Positions 1 to 7,407 of a DNA stretch of 38,329 nt are shown here, piece after piece. The notes under the pieces were generated by a model. That model saw nothing but the letters and a program-made list of their open reading frames with translations, searched no databases and had not been told where the DNA came from. A program made the position numbers and the translations under genes. The stretch's first letter is position 1. Every line of letters begins with the position of its first letter. Origin of the DNA: Bacteroidales bacterium. GTDB lineage: Bacteria > Bacteroidota > Bacteroidia > Bacteroidales > UBA932. The DNA lies in the NCBI GenBank assembly GCA_017469845.1, contig JAFUFP010000058.1, positions 1 through 38,329 of the forward strand. The letters are read 5' to 3'.

Positions 1-70
1 GGCCGACCGTATCCGGCCAGCCCACTCTACCCATTACAATATTATCAACTCATTTGATCACGGGAATCCG

Positions 71-1681
71 TCACCATGCCGCCCTGTAAGGAGCGAGAGG
101 ATCGATTTCAATTCTTGTCGTGTCGTCGAACACCATCACGTTCTTGTTCAAAGTCGTGAAAGCGGGCCATGGCAGCTCTTCCGTTGAAGGATCACCGGTG
201 CGGACGAATGCCGCCCAGGCGTGGGCCATCATCTTCGACAGGGGCTCAGACTCTGGATGAAGGACGACCCTCATCTGAAGGGGGAGGTCAGCCGTATGCC
301 ATGCGCAGCGAAGGTCCGGAGAGACGACCGACTGGGAATCATATTCCACGAAGTACTGCCATACCGGAGCGAATCCGCTCTTTGCCGCACGGGCTGAGGC
401 TAGCTGTCCGGCTCCGCTTCCCAGGAAACCGCTGGTGGAGACAATCTTTATGTAGGTGTGCCAAGGGGCGTCATTCTTGGGGTTGTTGGCACGGTAGACT
501 TGAACCAACTTCTCGGCCTTGTCTGCTGACATTCCGTTCGCTGCAACCCTTTCCTCGATATTGTCCCAGGTGATTTCCTTGACCAGGGTCTCCAAAGGAG
601 AGAAGACCCCCATCTCGTCGGCTGAAGCTCCGACCAGAACGGGGATGTCGCTAGAGAGTTCAGGGGCCCAATCTCCTCCCTCAACGAAAGGGATGACCTT
701 GCCGTCAGCGACGGGAGAGAGCTGGATACCGTCTTTGGCATCCTCCACGGCCTTCGCATCCATCGTAAGGAGTTTCTTCCAGTCCTTTTTGTCGATTCCG
801 AGTTTCTCCAGGAGCTTTTCAGTCTGAGCGGCCGCGGCTTCTTTTGAAAGGTTGCCTACCGCTGAGGCTCCGCTCTCGATGATGGCGGACCGGAAAAGCC
901 CCTTCGCCGAAGGCATCGCCATAAGGTTGCAGACCTTGGATCCACCGCCTGATTCACCCATGATGGTAACCTTCGAAGGGTCTCCACCCAAAGCGGCGAT
1001 ATTGTTCCTCACCCACTGTAGAGCCTGAACAAGGTCCTGCATTCCGACGGAGCCTGAAGTCTCGTATGCGGGGTCGAGGGCACCAAGATACAGGTATCCG
1101 AAGATATTGAGTCTGTGGTTTACTCCGACTATGACCATGTCCTCTTCACGTGATAGACGGTCAGCACCGAGCACAAGTGACCCGGACCCCGTTGCGAAAC
1201 CGCCCCCGTGGATATAGACAAGCACCGGACGGGCGGCTTTGTCAATTCCGGGGGTGAGGACATCGAGGACGAGGCAGTTCTCGGATTCATACTCATCTTC
1301 GCATCCGAAAAGTTCCGGATGTCCTCCGTTGAAAAACCTTCCGAGCCCGGTAGGATCGGCCGATATGCTCTGTGAGTTCTGCATAGCTATGGGGCCGTTG
1401 ACGGTGCAGTCACGGGTCCCCTCCCAAGGCTGAACCGGAGTCGGGGGCATCCAGCGGTTGGCGCCATCGCAAGGACCGCCGTAAGGGATTCCGCGGAAGA
1501 TGGCGATTCCGTCCCTGTTTTCCCCGGAAATCTTTCCCGAGGAAATTACCGCGACCGGATGTTCGTCAGTGACTGTTCCGAAAACGGGTGAACCGTATTG
1601 GGGTGAGGAGGCGTTTCCGCATGAGGAAAGCGCCATAATACCGGCAAAAAGAAGAGCCGCATGGAATGCTGCGATTTTCAT
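71..1681 (-). CDS. Type-B carboxylesterase, lipoprotein (536 aa)
   Basis: Alpha/beta-hydrolase of the carboxylesterase type-B (COesterase) family, which cleaves carboxylic ester bonds. The visible triad is Ser244 in GESGGG, Glu356 in SADEMG and His462 in AWHTADLP; the oxyanion-hole motif HGGGF lies near residues 159-162. The start is the ATG at 1681 because it opens a lipoprotein signal (MKIAAF..., lipobox ALSSC, Cys21); the longer reading frame to 1825 adds 48 residues unlike a signal peptide. The product is probably anchored in the outer membrane or periplasm. It stands alone on the minus strand, 246 bp downstream of the porin gene. Its promoter region carries a good -7 box and a site shared with the susC promoter, so it probably belongs to the same regulon although it lies 12 kb away. 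It is more divergent than the other three type-B esterases here. The acyl substrate cannot be read from sequence. Confidence 0.93.
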   Translation of the reverse strand: MKIAAFHAALLFAGIMALSSCGNASSPQYGSPVFGTVTDEHPVAVISSGKISGENRDGIAIFRGIPYGGPCDGANRWMPPTPVQPWEGTRDCTVNGPIAMQNSQSISADPTGLGRFFNGGHPELFGCEDEYESENCLVLDVLTPGIDKAARPVLVYIHGGGFATGSGSLVLGADRLSREEDMVIVGVNHRLNIFGYLYLGALDPAYETSGSVGMQDLVQALQWVRNNIAALGGDPSKVTIMGESGGGSKVCNLMAMPSAKGLFRSAIIESGASAVGNLSKEAAAAQTEKLLEKLGIDKKDWKKLLTMDAKAVEDAKDGIQLSPVADGKVIPFVEGGDWAPELSSDIPVLVGASADEMGVFSPLETLVKEITWDNIEERVAANGMSADKAEKLVQVYRANNPKNDAPWHTYIKIVSTSGFLGSGAGQLASARAAKSGFAPVWQYFVEYDSQSVVSPDLRCAWHTADLPLQMRVVLHPESEPLSKMMAHAWAAFVRTGDPSTEELPWPAFTTLNKNVMVFDDTTRIEIDPLAPYRAAW

Positions 1682-1750
1682 TGTATCCAGTAAGTTTTTG
1701 TTGTTGTCGTGTCTTCTGTCCGTGTTGATCACTTCCGCAAAAGTTCTACG

Positions 1751-1806
1751 CAAAGATAAGCACGATTCGTCCATACCCTGTTGTCGGAAGTTGCAAAAGT
1801 TTTGCA
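1751..1806 (-). promoter_or_regulatory. Promoter of the 71-1681 esterase with shared operator half-site
   Basis: On the minus strand a perfect Bacteroidetes -7 box TATCTTTG covers 1758-1751, about 70 bp before the start codon, with no recognisable -33 box at the usual distance. Upstream, 1792-1806 is a 15-bp palindrome (TGCAAAA G TTTTGCA) that contains AGTTTTGC at 1798-1805. The offset of 47 bp between this half-site and the -7 box equals that upstream of susC. A weaker relative, GCAAAAGTTC, starts at 1737. A good -7 without a -33 plus an upstream site is typical of activator-dependent promoters. Binding by the HTCS at 14148-18065 is inference. Confidence 0.55.
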
Positions 1807-1835
1807 GCATCTTCACTTCACCCATAAAATAGTGA

Positions 1836-1870
1836 AAGTGAGGAATCTCACTGAAAAAGATTCCTCACTT
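1836..1870. repeat. 12-bp inverted repeat, terminator-like stem-loop
   Basis: Perfect 12-bp arms (1836-1847 and 1859-1870) around an 11-nt loop. On the minus strand the stem is followed by TCACTATTTT, so it may act as a second terminator for the porin gene. It also separates porin transcription from the operator of the downstream esterase. Confidence 0.5.
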
Positions 1871-1890
1871 CAACACTGTCCGGATCGGCA

Positions 1891-1914
1891 GAAAACCGGA
1901 CCGGCAACCGGTTT
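1891..1914 (-). terminator. Intrinsic terminator of the porin gene
   Basis: Stem AAACCGG/CCGGTTT (1893-1899 with 1908-1914), read on the minus strand 13 bp after the porin stop codon and ending in TTTTC. Position and shape fit an intrinsic terminator, though the U-tract is short. Confidence 0.5.
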
Positions 1915-1927
1915 CCTGTCTATTTTC

Positions 1928-2920
1928 CTATTTATTCCTCTTGTAGATATTGAACCTCCAGGTGACGCCTATGTCGAAGTTGTCGAGAGAGTCGTGATTG
2001 TCCCGGAAGTACGCCGCATGAAGACGCAGCTTGTCGTCCCCCAAGGGGAAGAACTCGACACCCGCTCCACCGTAGAAATAATCATTTCCCGCGGGAAGCA
2101 CAAGGTCATAGGAGACTCCGTCCTTGTCGACATTCTTCTCATCGTTCATTTCGTAACCTATCTTCGTGCAGAGATTCCACTTGCCGATACTCCATATGGC
2201 CTTTCCGATGAGGGTCCAGTCGGAGAAGAGGAAGCGGGGCTGACCGAAAGCGGCCCTGTTGATGAAGTCCACGTCCACGACAAGGTCGCCCAGAAGGAAC
2301 TTGTTTCCAAGGGCTATCCAGTTCATCTTCCGGTGTAGTTCATCCTCGACGTAGTTGTAGCTCCAGGTCGTCTTCCAGATCTTTCCGATGTGACCTCCCC
2401 AATAAAGGTTATATGAATAGGCGTTCTGCGTCACCGGTGAAATCGGCGAAGGGCAGAACTCCACGGAGATGTTCTGGGTCGGAGTGGGAGAGAACGTGGC
2501 TGAGGCGCCGAAAGCGTAATACTGGTACAGTCCGCGGCTGAACGCACCGTAGTAGTATACGTCGATAGGGGCTGAATCTATCTCATATCCTCCCACAAGG
2601 ATAGGCTGTTTTCCTCCGGTGAATGACCACTTCGGGGTGGCCTGCCACTTGAGCCACAGGAAATCCGTAGCGTTGAAAGGGTTCTTGTCGTCGATCTTCT
2701 TGTTCATCCTCTGCCTCACCCTGAAGGTGAGACCGTCGGCGATCTGACCCTTTATGTGAATGTTGAAATAGTCTCCCTGAAAATGCGATCCGTACTCCCC
2801 TTCACGGATTTCCTCATGGAAAGTGAAGCGGACATCGGCCGACACTTCATCGACATGGATGCTCTGGGCCCGGCACAAAACGGGCAGCATCAGACAGAAT
2901 AACAAAATGAAACGTCTCAT
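1928..2920 (-). CDS. Outer-membrane beta-barrel protein, OprO/OprP-like porin (330 aa)
   Basis: Begins with a cleavable signal peptide (MRRFILLFCLMLPVLCRAQS, cleavage near RAQ). The rest is rich in alternating hydrophobic/aromatic strands such as FNIHIKGQIADGLTFRVRQ and ends IGVTWRFNIYK, a C-terminal beta-strand expected for an outer-membrane barrel. The pattern resembles the phosphate-selective porin O/P family in Bacteroidetes; what passes through it is unknown. I chose the ATG at 2920 because it opens the signal peptide; the upstream ATG at 2944 adds MIFCYICG and lies inside a 37-bp inverted repeat. A TATATTTG -7 box ends only 4 nt before this start codon, so the mRNA may have almost no leader. 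The gene is flanked by terminator-like hairpins and looks monocistronic. Confidence 0.75.
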   Translation of the reverse strand: MRRFILLFCLMLPVLCRAQSIHVDEVSADVRFTFHEEIREGEYGSHFQGDYFNIHIKGQIADGLTFRVRQRMNKKIDDKNPFNATDFLWLKWQATPKWSFTGGKQPILVGGYEIDSAPIDVYYYGAFSRGLYQYYAFGASATFSPTPTQNISVEFCPSPISPVTQNAYSYNLYWGGHIGKIWKTTWSYNYVEDELHRKMNWIALGNKFLLGDLVVDVDFINRAAFGQPRFLFSDWTLIGKAIWSIGKWNLCTKIGYEMNDEKNVDKDGVSYDLVLPAGNDYFYGGAGVEFFPLGDDKLRLHAAYFRDNHDSLDNFDIGVTWRFNIYKRNK

Positions 2921-2924
2921 GCCG

Positions 2925-2932
2925 CAAATATA
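2925..2932 (-). promoter_or_regulatory. -7 box of the porin gene
   Basis: TATATTTG on the minus strand matches TAnnTTTG exactly. It ends 4 nt before the ATG at 2920. No clear -33 box is seen; that region is occupied by the 2935-2971 inverted repeat. Confidence 0.45.
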
Positions 2933-2934
2933 AC

Positions 2935-2971
2935 AAAATATCATGCAAAATTAACTTTTGCATGATATTTT
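2935..2971. repeat. Perfect 16-bp-arm inverted repeat upstream of the porin
   Basis: Arms 2935-2950 and 2956-2971 are exact reverse complements around TTAAC. The core is AT-rich (ATCATGCAAAA). It sits where the -33 region of the porin promoter would be and downstream of the oxidoreductase gene, so it could be an operator, a terminator, or both. Confidence 0.7.
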
Positions 2972-2981
2972 ATAAGCAAAA

Positions 2982-3002
2982 CAAATGTCTACACGACATT
3001 TG
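2982..3002 (-). terminator. Hairpin after the oxidoreductase gene, likely terminator
   Basis: CAAATGTC/GACATTTG arms (2982-2989, 2995-3002) with a 5-nt loop. On the minus strand the stem is 18 bp past the oxidoreductase stop and is followed directly by TTTTG. The stem is AT-rich, so strength is uncertain. Confidence 0.45.
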
Positions 3003-3019
3003 ATATTGTAGAGGACCGG

Positions 3020-4072
3020 CTAGGCGTTTTCCGGAATATCGATCCATTTTCCGGAAGAACTGCTTTCGATGGCCGCGAACACGGCCCTCATCGCGGGAAT
3101 CACCTTCTCAGCCCCCATAACTCCCGAAACCCGGGAATAAAGGGCGTCGAGGAAAGCGTCGGCAACTCCGGAGAAAGTCTGGTTGTCGTTGGTCTGGATG
3201 GCTTCGGTATCGATGTCAACCACCGTTCCTTCCCGGCGGATCAGCTGCAGAGGCGACGAAGGGGAATCATAGATCCTCACCATCCCTTCGCTTCCGTAAA
3301 CGACGGTGGAGTTATCCTCCCTTCCGTAATATGTCCAGCTGGCGGTCATCGTTCCGACGGCACCGTTCCCCATGCGGTAGATGCACAGCGCATTGTCGTC
3401 AACCCCGATCGGAAGTCCGTCAGGACCTTTCTTGTCGAGAGTCGAAAGCTTTGCGCTTACACCTACGACATTGCAATCAAGAAGATACTGGATGAGGTCC
3501 GTCTTGTGGATTCCCAAATCAGCCATAACGCCCATCGCGGCGACATCCTTTCTGAAGAACCAGGTGTCGAGGCCAGGCCGTATGCTCCAGTTCTCGGGGC
3601 CAGAATGTCCGAAAGTGGTCCTGAAAGAGATCACCTTCCCGATAGCTCCCCCGTCGATGAGTTCCTTCGCCTTCACGTGAGCCGGAGCCAGCCTCTGGTT
3701 CTGGGCGATGAGAAGAAGGCGTCCCGATTCCTCGGCGGCTTTCATCATGTCTTCGCATTCGGAGATCGTGGTCGCCATTGGCTTTTCGCAAAGAACATCC
3801 TTACCGGCTTTGAGCGCTGCAATCGTAACCGGAGCGTGGGCGCTGTTGGCCAGGCTCACAACGACCGCGTCGACCGAAGGATCGGCGAGCATCTCCTCGA
3901 CGGAAGAGTAAACCTTACCGCCGTATTTGGCGGACATCTGTTCGGCGCGTGAAGCGGTCGGGTTGAAGTACCCGGCGATATCAGCCCTCTGAGAGGCGGC
4001 GAATTCCGGAATGTGACGGATCTGCGCTATCTTTCCGCAGCCAATGAATCCTATCCTTTTGTTCATAACCAT
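3020..4072 (-). CDS. Gfo/Idh/MocA-family NAD(P)-dependent oxidoreductase (350 aa)
   Basis: The N-terminal Rossmann fold shows the nucleotide-binding motif GFIGCGKIAQ near residues 8-17, followed by the family motif CEKPMATT with its conserved Lys near residue 97. The second half has the alpha/beta substrate domain with DLGIHKTDL near residues 187-195. Family members oxidise or reduce sugars, inositols and related polyols. No signal peptide is seen, so the product is likely cytoplasmic. It is the last gene of a unit with the TIM-barrel lipoprotein (14-nt gap) and nitroreductase. This pairing of Gfo/Idh/MocA and xylose-isomerase-like proteins is common in Bacteroidetes and often linked to keto-sugar metabolism; the link is inference here. 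The second in-frame ATG at 4066 (MNKRIGFIG) is an equally good start. Confidence 0.92.
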   Translation of the reverse strand: MVMNKRIGFIGCGKIAQIRHIPEFAASQRADIAGYFNPTASRAEQMSAKYGGKVYSSVEEMLADPSVDAVVVSLANSAHAPVTIAALKAGKDVLCEKPMATTISECEDMMKAAEESGRLLLIAQNQRLAPAHVKAKELIDGGAIGKVISFRTTFGHSGPENWSIRPGLDTWFFRKDVAAMGVMADLGIHKTDLIQYLLDCNVVGVSAKLSTLDKKGPDGLPIGVDDNALCIYRMGNGAVGTMTASWTYYGREDNSTVVYGSEGMVRIYDSPSSPLQLIRREGTVVDIDTEAIQTNDNQTFSGVADAFLDALYSRVSGVMGAEKVIPAMRAVFAAIESSSSGKWIDIPENA

Positions 4073-4086
4073 TCGATTTGGTCGTT

Positions 4087-5010
4087 TTACTTGAGGAGTC
4101 CTGCTTTACGGAGATATTCGGCGCTCCTTGCAGGTCCCTCGAAAGCGTCGGCGGCTCCCGCGACCGGTTCATCCTGCTCCACGCAGAGCCACTTCACGCC
4201 GTTCTCCCTCGCGGCTTCGATGATGGCGGGGATGTCCATGACGCCGTCTCCAAGGGGACGGAACTCGAACTTGCCGCCTCCGGAAGAGGAGTTCCCTTCG
4301 CCTTCGATTCCGATGAGGGCGTAGGGATCGGAGGAGAGCTTACCCTCGAGATAATAGTCCTTCATATGGAGAACTGGAATCCTTCCGGAATATTTCCTCA
4401 CAAGGTCATCCGCCTTGAATCCGGAATAATCCGACCAGCACACGTCGAGTTCAACCTGGACGTCCGAAGCGGGAGTGGAGGAGAAGATGTAGTCGTGACC
4501 TATCGTTCCGTCGGGAAGGGAGACGAACTCGAAATCGTGGTTATGGTAGAGAAGCTGGATTCCCTCCTTCTTCACCTTCGCTCCGACCTCGCCGATCGCG
4601 GCGACGGTCTCCTTGAACTTCTCCGGATCAACTCCCGGACGTGAAGGATTGTCCATATAAGGGAAGGCGATGTACTCGACTCCCAAAGTCTTGTTGTCGG
4701 AAATGACCTTGTCAAGGTCGCCCATCATCTGGACGAAGGGGACGTGGTTCGAGAAGATCTTGAGGCCAAGATCGTCGCAGATTTTCCTGACCTGGGCGGG
4801 AGTCTTGCCGTAGTACTCGCTGTAGAATTCGACACCCTCGTAACCGAGGTCCCTGACCTTTTTCAGCGTTCCCTCGAAATCCTTCTCAAGATCCCTTCTG
4901 ACGCTGTACAGTTGGAATCCGATACCGAAGTCGGAAGAAGACTTGTCGGAGCAGGAAGAAAGTCCCAATAGGGATGCCGCCATAGCCATCATAATGATAA
5001 ACTTTTTCAT
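4087..5010 (-). CDS. Xylose-isomerase-like TIM-barrel protein (sugar phosphate isomerase/epimerase family), lipoprotein (307 aa)
   Basis: Starts with a lipoprotein signal (MKKFIIMMAMAASLLGLSSC), then a TIM barrel of the AP-endonuclease-2/xylose-isomerase superfamily: GFQLYSVRRDLEKDFEGTLKKV, VEFYSEYYGK, LLYHNHDFEF, VQVELDVCWSDYSG, VLHMKDYY and WLCVEQDE are the usual metal- and substrate-site strands (His, Asp, His, Glu). The ATG at 5010 is used; the longer frame to 5016 would need a TTG codon. It lies between the nitroreductase (40-nt gap) and the oxidoreductase (14-nt gap). Export as a lipoprotein suggests action on sugars outside the cytoplasm rather than on sugar phosphates. The reaction is unknown. 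Confidence 0.88.
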   Translation of the reverse strand: MKKFIIMMAMAASLLGLSSCSDKSSSDFGIGFQLYSVRRDLEKDFEGTLKKVRDLGYEGVEFYSEYYGKTPAQVRKICDDLGLKIFSNHVPFVQMMGDLDKVISDNKTLGVEYIAFPYMDNPSRPGVDPEKFKETVAAIGEVGAKVKKEGIQLLYHNHDFEFVSLPDGTIGHDYIFSSTPASDVQVELDVCWSDYSGFKADDLVRKYSGRIPVLHMKDYYLEGKLSSDPYALIGIEGEGNSSSGGGKFEFRPLGDGVMDIPAIIEAARENGVKWLCVEQDEPVAGAADAFEGPARSAEYLRKAGLLK

Positions 5011-5050
5011 TTTCAATCGGTTATATGAATTTTAGCACTTTTTTCCGAAA

Positions 5051-5665
5051 CTAAAAGAACTTGGCGATATCATCAAGGGAACGGTGGGTGGGGACCGAAG
5101 GATCCTCAGCCCTGTATCCGAGTGAAATCACCGCCATCACTGCCTCGTTCTCCGGGATGGAGAAAAGTCCACGGAGGGCATCGGCATCACGCATGCCCAT
5201 GATGAGGGTATCGAAGCCCATGTCCCTTGCCTTCAGGACAAGGTAGGCGTTGGAGAGGCCGTTGTCGTACGCTCCCCAGAAATCCCCCGCCTCGTTGGCC
5301 TGCTGCCCTCTGAAGAATCCTGACTTCCCTTTTTCGAAAGTGGACACGATGAGAACGGGTGCGTTCGCTATCTTGTCCTTGTTTGACCCGACCATATCCT
5401 GGACGGCCGCAACTTTCTCGGGAGTCATCGCGACATAGTATTTGGTCGGCTGCTGGTTTGCCCAGGAAGGGGCGTTCTGGCAGGCGGAAAGAAGTTCCCG
5501 CACCTGCGCTTCTGATATTGTCTTTCCCGCCTCGTATGCCCTTACGCTCCTTCTCGAAGCGAAAAGTTCGTCAAGTGAAGCTGAAGACGATGAAGGATTG
5601 CCTGAGCAACCGAAGAGCAGCAGCACAGAAAGAGCCGCTGCGACAATAGAAGAAATCTTTTTCAT
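5051..5665 (-). CDS. Nitroreductase-family protein with lipoprotein signal (204 aa)
   Basis: The FMN-dependent nitroreductase fold is recognisable from SRRSVRAYEAGKTISEAQV (residues about 30-48, the flavin phosphate-binding RRSVR), LLSACQNAPSWANQQPTKYYV and a C-terminal segment ARDMGFDTLIMGMRD...ISLGYR. Members reduce nitroaromatics, quinones or flavins using NAD(P)H. The start is the ATG at 5665, which opens MKKISSIVAAALSVLLLFGC, a lipoprotein signal with Cys20; the longer frame to 5812 runs through a terminator and is not coding. A secreted lipoprotein form is odd because flavin and NAD(P)H are normally cytoplasmic. It is the first gene of a three-gene unit and has its own promoter at 5689-5718. 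Confidence 0.88.
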   Translation of the reverse strand: MKKISSIVAAALSVLLLFGCSGNPSSSSASLDELFASRRSVRAYEAGKTISEAQVRELLSACQNAPSWANQQPTKYYVAMTPEKVAAVQDMVGSNKDKIANAPVLIVSTFEKGKSGFFRGQQANEAGDFWGAYDNGLSNAYLVLKARDMGFDTLIMGMRDADALRGLFSIPENEAVMAVISLGYRAEDPSVPTHRSLDDIAKFF

Positions 5666-5688
5666 GGGGATACGTTGATTTGTTCTCC

Positions 5689-5718
5689 CAAATATAGCCA
5701 AACGGATTGATTCCGCAA
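5689..5718 (-). promoter_or_regulatory. Promoter of the nitroreductase operon
   Basis: On the minus strand TATATTTG (5696-5689) forms a perfect -7 box, with TTG (5718-5716) 19 bp upstream as the -33 box. The implied transcript starts about 18 nt before the ATG at 5665. Matches the known Bacteroidetes promoter layout. Confidence 0.55.
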
Positions 5719-5772
5719 GCGACTGATTCCACCCTTCGCAAGGGTATGTACCTTCATTGGCACCACTACGTG

Positions 5773-5799
5773 AAAAAGGCCACCCCTTTCGGGATGGCC
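5773..5799 (-). terminator. Intrinsic terminator closing the PUL operon
   Basis: On the minus strand a 9-bp stem GGCCATCCC/GGGGTGGCC closes a GAAA tetraloop and is followed by TTTTT (plus strand 5773-5777). The U-G pair exists only in minus-strand RNA, which fixes the orientation. It lies 25 bp past the stop codon of the esterase at 5824-7404. Confidence 0.88.
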
Positions 5800-5823
5800 C
5801 ACACCAAACCAATAACTACTGAA

Positions 5824-7404
5824 TCACCTTCTTGGAAAGCCTGTCATCGGCACCGCATTTGCCGAGATGAACTCGACAAGATCCTTATCATGGCCTTCGA
5901 GGCATTCTGATTTTACGTCGAATACCATCGTGTTCCTTGAATCCTGTGAGAAGGGTTTCCATTCGGGAAGTCCTTTGCTTGAAGGGACACCTGTCCTCGC
6001 GAAGGAAATCCTCGCGTCGCACATGTCGTGGCCGAGCTGCTGTCCTTCGGGAGTTCCGCCCGTGAAACCGTACTGCCTTGCCACATTGTCGAAGAAGAAG
6101 GCTATCTCCATATTGTGGGGGCAGCGGAAGATGCCGTCCTGGGCGGGAGACATGTACTTGAACTGGTACAGGTAGACGGGAGCTCCGCCCTGGGCGGATT
6201 TCACGAGAGCCTGACGGATAGCTCCGGGACGGCTTCTGGTATCGATCTCCACCATATCCCTGGGCTCCATCTCGGGATAAGTCTTTCGGAAGAGCGAAAC
6301 GAACTCGCTACCCTTTCCGTTGTACATCGAGTCAAGCGCTTTTATAGCCTGCTCCTCTGTCATTCCGGTATTGTCGGGAGAAGTCGAGAATTCGTTGAAG
6401 TTGCTTCCTACCATAAGAGGGATGTCCTTGGAAGCGCCGTGATTGAGAGCCTCCTCGATCTGCATGGGGATGACTTCACCGTCAACGGTGGGAGAAAGCC
6501 TGAAAGCGCCGCCCGCGCCCACTATTTCCGTGAGTTTGGAATAAGGGAGCTTCACGAAGTCGTCAATCTTGAGGCCGGACGCTTCAACTATGGCTTTTCC
6601 GGTCGCACGGCTCTGCTCGGAGGTCTGGCCCGAAAGGGACGATCCGCTCTGGATGCAGGCCTTGTGGAAAAGACCCTTCGCTGAAGGCATGACAAGGAGG
6701 TTGCTAACCTTACCGCCGCCACCGGATTGGCCCATTATCGTCACGTTGCCCGGATCACCTCCGAAGGCCTCGATATTGTTGTGGACCCACTTGAGAGCGG
6801 CAACGAGGTCCAGCATTCCGACATTGCCGGAATACTTGTACTTCTCACCGTACGCCGACAGGTCAAGGAATCCGAGGATATTGAGACGATGGTTGACCGT
6901 GACGAAAACCACGTCTCCCCTCTTGGAGATGTTCCTTCCGTCATAGGCGGGAAGCTGCTGGCCAGAGCCTGCGGAATATCCGCCGCCATGAATCCAGAAA
7001 AGAACAGGACGTTTCTTCCCGTCATTGATTCCGGGAGTCCAGATGTTGAGATGGAGGCAGTCCTCGGAGAAATATCCGTCCGTCCACTGGTAAGCGAACT
7101 CGTCAATGTCGCTGGAAATCTCATGACTTGCCTGCATAGCGGTCGAGCCGAAAGCCCTGGTGGGCTTTACACCTTCCCAGGAAGGGGGATCCGTCGGGGG
7201 ACAGAACCTCTCGGCCACAGCGTACTTGATGCCCTTGTAGATATAAGTTCCGTCCTCGATATAACCGGCGACGGTTCCCTGCTGAGTCTTCACTTCGGCG
7301 ATGCCTTTTCCGAACTGGGGAACTTCCACATAGTCGGAAGACACGCTCTCATTCGATGCGCAAGAGGCCAAAACCGCCGCCGCGATTAAGAATAACTTTT
7401 TCAT
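5824..7404 (-). CDS. Type-B carboxylesterase, lipoprotein (526 aa)
   Basis: Carboxylesterase type-B family. Signal MKKLFLIAAAVLASC with lipobox Cys15. Visible triad: Ser227 (MGQSGGGG), Glu338 (GSNFNEFS), His430 (RCPHNMEIAF); oxyanion motif HGGGYSAG at about 139-146. It is the last gene of the susC-susD-GH35 operon, starting 3 nt after the GH35 stop codon, and is followed by a strong terminator. It is a close paralogue of the esterase at 19208-20845: both share the GKGIAEVKT/GEGIAEVKT start, the DEFA..WTDGY..EDCL block and the RCPHNME histidine block. Operon placement makes it the esterase most directly tied to the polysaccharide imported by SusC/D. Removal of acetyl or aromatic acyl groups is a guess from context. 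Confidence 0.95.
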   Translation of the reverse strand: MKKLFLIAAAVLASCASNESVSSDYVEVPQFGKGIAEVKTQQGTVAGYIEDGTYIYKGIKYAVAERFCPPTDPPSWEGVKPTRAFGSTAMQASHEISSDIDEFAYQWTDGYFSEDCLHLNIWTPGINDGKKRPVLFWIHGGGYSAGSGQQLPAYDGRNISKRGDVVFVTVNHRLNILGFLDLSAYGEKYKYSGNVGMLDLVAALKWVHNNIEAFGGDPGNVTIMGQSGGGGKVSNLLVMPSAKGLFHKACIQSGSSLSGQTSEQSRATGKAIVEASGLKIDDFVKLPYSKLTEIVGAGGAFRLSPTVDGEVIPMQIEEALNHGASKDIPLMVGSNFNEFSTSPDNTGMTEEQAIKALDSMYNGKGSEFVSLFRKTYPEMEPRDMVEIDTRSRPGAIRQALVKSAQGGAPVYLYQFKYMSPAQDGIFRCPHNMEIAFFFDNVARQYGFTGGTPEGQQLGHDMCDARISFARTGVPSSKGLPEWKPFSQDSRNTMVFDVKSECLEGHDKDLVEFISANAVPMTGFPRR

Positions 7405-7407
7405 TGT

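Noticed and set aside
1..18. GGCCG/CGGCC hairpin at the left edge, downstream of the first esterase
   Set aside because: Only five base pairs with no T-run and truncated by the window edge; too weak to call a terminator.
6727..7389. 220-codon plus-strand frame over the operon esterase
   Set aside because: Overlaps the signal peptide and catalytic core of the minus-strand esterase; no family resemblance.
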